Shown in pieces: positions 61,557 to 64,000 of a stretch of 64,000 bases of DNA. The position numbers were made by a program, and so were the translations under genes. Each line of letters starts with the position of its first letter. Position 1 is the stretch's first letter. Origin of the DNA: Gemmatimonas sp. (GTDB lineage: Bacteria > Gemmatimonadota > Gemmatimonadetes > Gemmatimonadales > Gemmatimonadaceae). The notes beneath the pieces are model-generated. The model was not told the origin of the DNA, did not search any database, and worked only from the letters and a program-made list of their open reading frames with translations. The stretch lies in the NCBI RefSeq assembly GCF_027531815.1, contig NZ_JAPZSK010000014.1, forward strand, positions 215,246 through 279,245, read 5' to 3'.

Positions 61557-61877
61557 ACGAGAGTCAGTGGTGCTGAAGCCGATCGCGAACTGTCACAGAC
61601 GCCGTAACGCCGTACGTTCTGCTGCAGCGCATCAAATGCAGTGCGGCCCGACGGGCGGCGTGCGCCAGCACGGCGACCGCCTGCCGCACCCCGCCCAGCG
61701 CTGCCGGCAGCAACAGTTCGTCAGGCCTTCTCGAGGCAACCGCGGTGTACAATGACGAGGACACCGCGGCGTCTCACGCGCGTAGCACGATCTGACGGCT
61801 GTGCCGTGTCGTGGCGCGCGGCGACTATCCGGCCGGCCGTCGACTGGCGCAAGCCATTCGCGGCCCGCCTTGCGGTA

Positions 61878-62231
61878 TCACACGCGCACGGGTGCGCGTC
61901 GCGCGCGCCAGGCCGCGCTACCGACGACGAACGCCAGCAGCATCGTTGCGAGCAGACGGTCCGCAAGGCCGGCGCGGGTATATCCCACGGCCATTTCCTG
62001 CGCGACCACGAGCCCAAGTGCGAGCAGCGCCCACACCGCCGTTACCCGCGCCGCATCCCGCCGCCCCTGCCAGAGCGCCCGGAGCGCGAGTACCCCGGCT
62101 ACGACCAGCGCGGCGCGCAGGAGGGCCGTGAGCACCTGTCCGTCGGCGATCACCGGCAGATCGGCCGCCCCGCGCAGGGCACTACTCGTGAGGATCGCGA
62201 CCACGAACAGCGAGAAGTACGGTCGATTCAT
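61878..62231 (-). CDS. Small multi-pass membrane protein
   Basis: A 117-residue protein with three or four helices (FSLFVVAILTSSALRGAAD, LLRAALVVAGVLALRALWQ, VTAVWALLALGLVVAQEMAV, LLATMLLAFVVGSAAWRA). No family is recognised. A broken paralog is adjacent downstream on the same strand. The DNA between them (61557-61877) holds nothing I can support. Confidence 0.6.
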   Translation of the reverse strand: MNRPYFSLFVVAILTSSALRGAADLPVIADGQVLTALLRAALVVAGVLALRALWQGRRDAARVTAVWALLALGLVVAQEMAVGYTRAGLADRLLATMLLAFVVGSAAWRARRAPVRV

Positions 62232-62340
62232 ACGGTGCTCCAGTTGTCGTTCACGGCCGAACGCCCCGCTTCTGCAGCGGGCAGTCCAACAAGATGCGAG
62301 CGTAGCGAGCTACCGTGCCGCCCGTCTGCAGCAAGCCTCG

Positions 62341-62661
62341 TTATAACGCGCGCCTCGATGGCCGTCGACGCTTCTGGGCACTCATCTCATCGACGTAGCT
62401 CCGCAGCACCGCATTGATGCGGGACTGATACCGAGGCCCCGCCTCCCGAAAGAACGCCACCACATCGCTGTCGAGCCGGATCGAGATGGCCTCCTTCGTG
62501 ACGGGCGTGACGACGCGCGCGCCCTGCCAGAACGCCTCCGGGAGGTTCCGCAACTCGGGCGGTGACGTGGCTTCGATCTCCGCGTCCGTCATGCGCCGCA
62601 AGCGGGCGAGATCAGCCCGACCCTTCGTCGGACGACTGGATGGCTTTGAGGCTTTCGGCAT
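62341..62661 (-). CDS. brnA: BrnA-family (DUF4415) antitoxin
   Basis: A 106-residue protein. The N-terminal half is basic and helical (RADLARLRRMTDAEIEATSP). The C-terminal half is the ribbon-helix-helix DNA-binding part of DUF4415 (AISIRLDSDVVAFFREAG, then YQSRINAVLRSYVDEM). It binds and neutralises BrnT and represses the operon. Its start lies 50 bases inside the brnT gene, in a different frame, so the pair is translationally linked. Confidence 0.85.
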   Translation of the reverse strand: MPKASKPSSRPTKGRADLARLRRMTDAEIEATSPPELRNLPEAFWQGARVVTPVTKEAISIRLDSDVVAFFREAGPRYQSRINAVLRSYVDEMSAQKRRRPSRRAL

Positions 62662-62938
62662 ACCGACGACGCTCCTTGCGATGGCTTACACGCGCGGAGA
62701 TCAGGCGACGCACGATGCCGCCGCTCGGATCCACGCGATCGGTGAAGACGACGGTGAGCGGGATGCCGTCGGCAAGTCCCAAGGCGATGACGCGACGCTC
62801 ACCGTAATCCCGGCGCGTGTCGTCGTACTCGACATAGGTCCCCTCAAACACCAGGCTCGCGAACGCGAAGTCAAAACCGCGCTGCTGCCAGTTGCGCGTG
62901 CTCTTGGCGGGGTCCCACTCAAACGTCATGGAGAACAC
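62612..62938 (-). CDS. brnT: BrnT-family ribonuclease toxin
   Basis: A 108-residue protein (or 105 from ATG 62929). BrnT markers are FEWDPAKSTRNWQQRGFDFA, the DDTRRDYGERRVIALGLADG core and the C-terminal ISARVSHRKERRRY with basic catalytic residues. BrnT is a type II toxin with a RelE-like fold that cleaves RNA and stops translation. A tail of 15 residues after RRY is longer than usual and is where brnA overlaps. Confidence 0.88.
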   Translation of the reverse strand: MFSMTFEWDPAKSTRNWQQRGFDFAFASLVFEGTYVEYDDTRRDYGERRVIALGLADGIPLTVVFTDRVDPSGGIVRRLISARVSHRKERRRYAESLKAIQSSDEGSG

Positions 62939-62944
62939 TACATC

Positions 62945-62976
62945 TGTATATACAACCGGTCAAGCGACCCGTTCCT
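62945..62976 (-). promoter_or_regulatory. brnTA promoter and operator-like palindrome
   Basis: TGTATATACA at 62945-62954 is a perfect 10-bp palindrome a few bases upstream of brnT. On the minus strand it lies in the spacer after TTGACC, which is followed 17 bases on by TAGTGT. BrnA would be expected to bind here. Upstream (62990 onward) the IS1182-like element begins. Confidence 0.5.
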
Positions 62977-63099
62977 ACGGTATAACGAGGCTGTAGGAAA
63001 AGTCCCGTGAGGTCGATGTGGAAACGGAACTCTTCGGGTGCCGAGCCGTTGGCCTCACAGGGAATCTGCGGTCGCTTTCGTCCCTCGTCGAGATCTGTC

Positions 63100-64000
63100 A
63101 TGGCCCGCTACAGGCCGGTCGACACGCAGCCCAAGTTCGTCGCGATCGACCTCGCCGCCCAGCTCCTGCCGGGCACCTTCGAGCACGCGCTCCACCACCT
63201 CCTCGAACACGCCATCGATCTGACGCCGTTCGACGCCCGGTATCGAAACGACACGACCGGGGCGCCCGCCTACGCGCCGAGCATGCTGCTCCGGGTGGTG
63301 CTGTTTGCGTACTCGCTCGGCATCGTCAGCAGTCGGGCCATCGCGCGGGCCTGCGAGGAGCAGGTGACGTTCATTGCGCTGAGCGGCGACTCGCGCCCGC
63401 ACTTCACCACCATCGCCCATTTCGTCAGCACCCTGTGCGATCAGATCGCGCCGATCTTCGCGGCCGTACTCGCGGTCTGCGATCGTCAGGGGCTGATTGG
63501 GCGTGAGATGTTCGCCATCGACGGCGTGAAGCTGCCGAGCCATGCGTCCAAGCATCGGAGTGGGACACGTGCGGACTTCGAGCGGCAGGCCACGAAGATG
63601 GAGCGCGCGGCGGACGCGATGCTCGCGCGCCACCGGGCAGAGGATGCGCGCGACGTCGCGCCATCGCTTGCGGCGAAGGACACGGCACGGCGCGAGCGGC
63701 TCGCGCGAGACGCGGCCGAGCTGCGCACGTGGCTCACGCTGCACCCGACCGATCGGCGGGGTGCTCGAGGCGCCGTCCGCAAGAACAATCGCACCGGCAA
63801 CGAGAGCGCGAAGATGGCGACCAGTAAGGGCGTCATTCAGGGCTACACCGGGGTGGCACCCGTCGACGCCGCGCACCAGATCATTGTCGATGCCCAGGCG
63901 CATGGCGTGGGCGCGGAGCAGGAGCTATTGCTGGGGGTCGTCGCCGCCACCGCGCCGCTGCGCACGATCGACACGCTTATCACCGCGGATGCCGGGTATC
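63100..64000 (+). CDS. IS1182-like DDE transposase (partial, runs off the window)
   Basis: ATG 63100 opens a frame that is still open at the end of the window, so at least 300 residues. The start is FVAIDLAAQLLPGTFEHALH, followed by the DUF772-like domain (YAPSMLLRVVLFAYSLGIVS, SSRAIARACEEQVTF) and the DDE entry (FAIDGVKLPSHASKH). The NRTGNESAKMATSKGVIQGY part with GYTGVAPVDAAHQIIV is typical of IS1182 transposases. A likely element end is near 62985-63000 (GAGGCTGTAGGAAAAGT). It looks intact so far. Confidence 0.85.
   Translation, partial: MARYRPVDTQPKFVAIDLAAQLLPGTFEHALHHLLEHAIDLTPFDARYRNDTTGAPAYAPSMLLRVVLFAYSLGIVSSRAIARACEEQVTFIALSGDSRPHFTTIAHFVSTLCDQIAPIFAAVLAVCDRQGLIGREMFAIDGVKLPSHASKHRSGTRADFERQATKMERAADAMLARHRAEDARDVAPSLAAKDTARRERLARDAAELRTWLTLHPTDRRGARGAVRKNNRTGNESAKMATSKGVIQGYTGVAPVDAAHQIIVDAQAHGVGAEQELLLGVVAATAPLRTIDTLITADAGY

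Noticed and set aside
1..64000. tRNA, rRNA, riboswitch or CRISPR features
   Set aside because: Reading for T-loop-like GTTCGA patterns, repeat-spacer regularity and known riboswitch cores gave nothing convincing. A covariance-model scan would be needed to exclude small RNAs.

Overview
The window is a high-GC (roughly two-thirds G+C) bacterial chromosome segment. Several things together point to a Gemmatimonadota (Gemmatimonas-like) bacterium: a SusC/SusD pair outside Bacteroidetes, a carboxypeptidase-regulatory-domain TonB receptor, many exported lipoproteins and peptidases, a SARP/BTAD-TPR regulator, a Hanks-type Ser/Thr kinase, and start codons that often overlap the preceding stop (ATGA, TGATG, GTGA). 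This is inference from gene content; there is no rRNA, tRNA or CRISPR array that I can see.

Layout. 1-13 kb: a TetR-led operon with a truncated TolB-like/amidohydrolase gene, a heme-plus-copper monooxygenase lipoprotein, an M48 peptidase, an RluA-type pseudouridine synthase, and a TonB receptor with its own TetR gene. A Crp/Fnr regulator preceded by a possible leader peptide follows, then a small lipoprotein and a DUF4386 membrane protein. 13-20 kb: a subtilisin-like lipoprotein divergent from a SusC-SusD operon that ends in a strong hairpin. 20-43 kb: an IS481 remnant, membrane protein, CBS protein, sterol-desaturase-like enzyme, a tightly coupled PaaI-PaaK-FtsH operon, a serpin, D-aminoacylase, diguanylate cyclase, a non-canonical NRAMP transporter, DUF885 and S9 peptidases, and a small Cys-rich peptide overlapping a propeller-like lipoprotein. 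43-53 kb: an insertion-sequence graveyard with two complete IS630 elements, both in CTAG targets, and pieces of IS481, IS3 and IS30, lying among broken amidohydrolase, amidase, RidA and SnoaL-like genes. Intact threonine dehydratase and M20 peptidase genes lie inside it. 53-64 kb: a PEP-CTERM protein divergent from a SARP regulator, a HicB-like antitoxin, an IS91 remnant, a kinase coupled to an EamA transporter, small membrane paralogs, a BrnT/BrnA toxin-antitoxin pair and the start of an IS1182-like transposase that runs off the end.

How the genes fit together. The dominant theme is envelope nutrient scavenging: two TonB-dependent receptors, SusD, six peptidases or deacylases (S8, M48, DUF885, S9, M20, D-aminoacylase) and a periplasmic or outer-membrane serpin that could protect the cell from its own or foreign serine proteases. 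The most distinctive non-coding signal is a roughly 75-bp element that recurs upstream of three unrelated genes (diguanylate cyclase, threonine dehydratase and a hypothetical protein) and looks like a shared promoter-leader.
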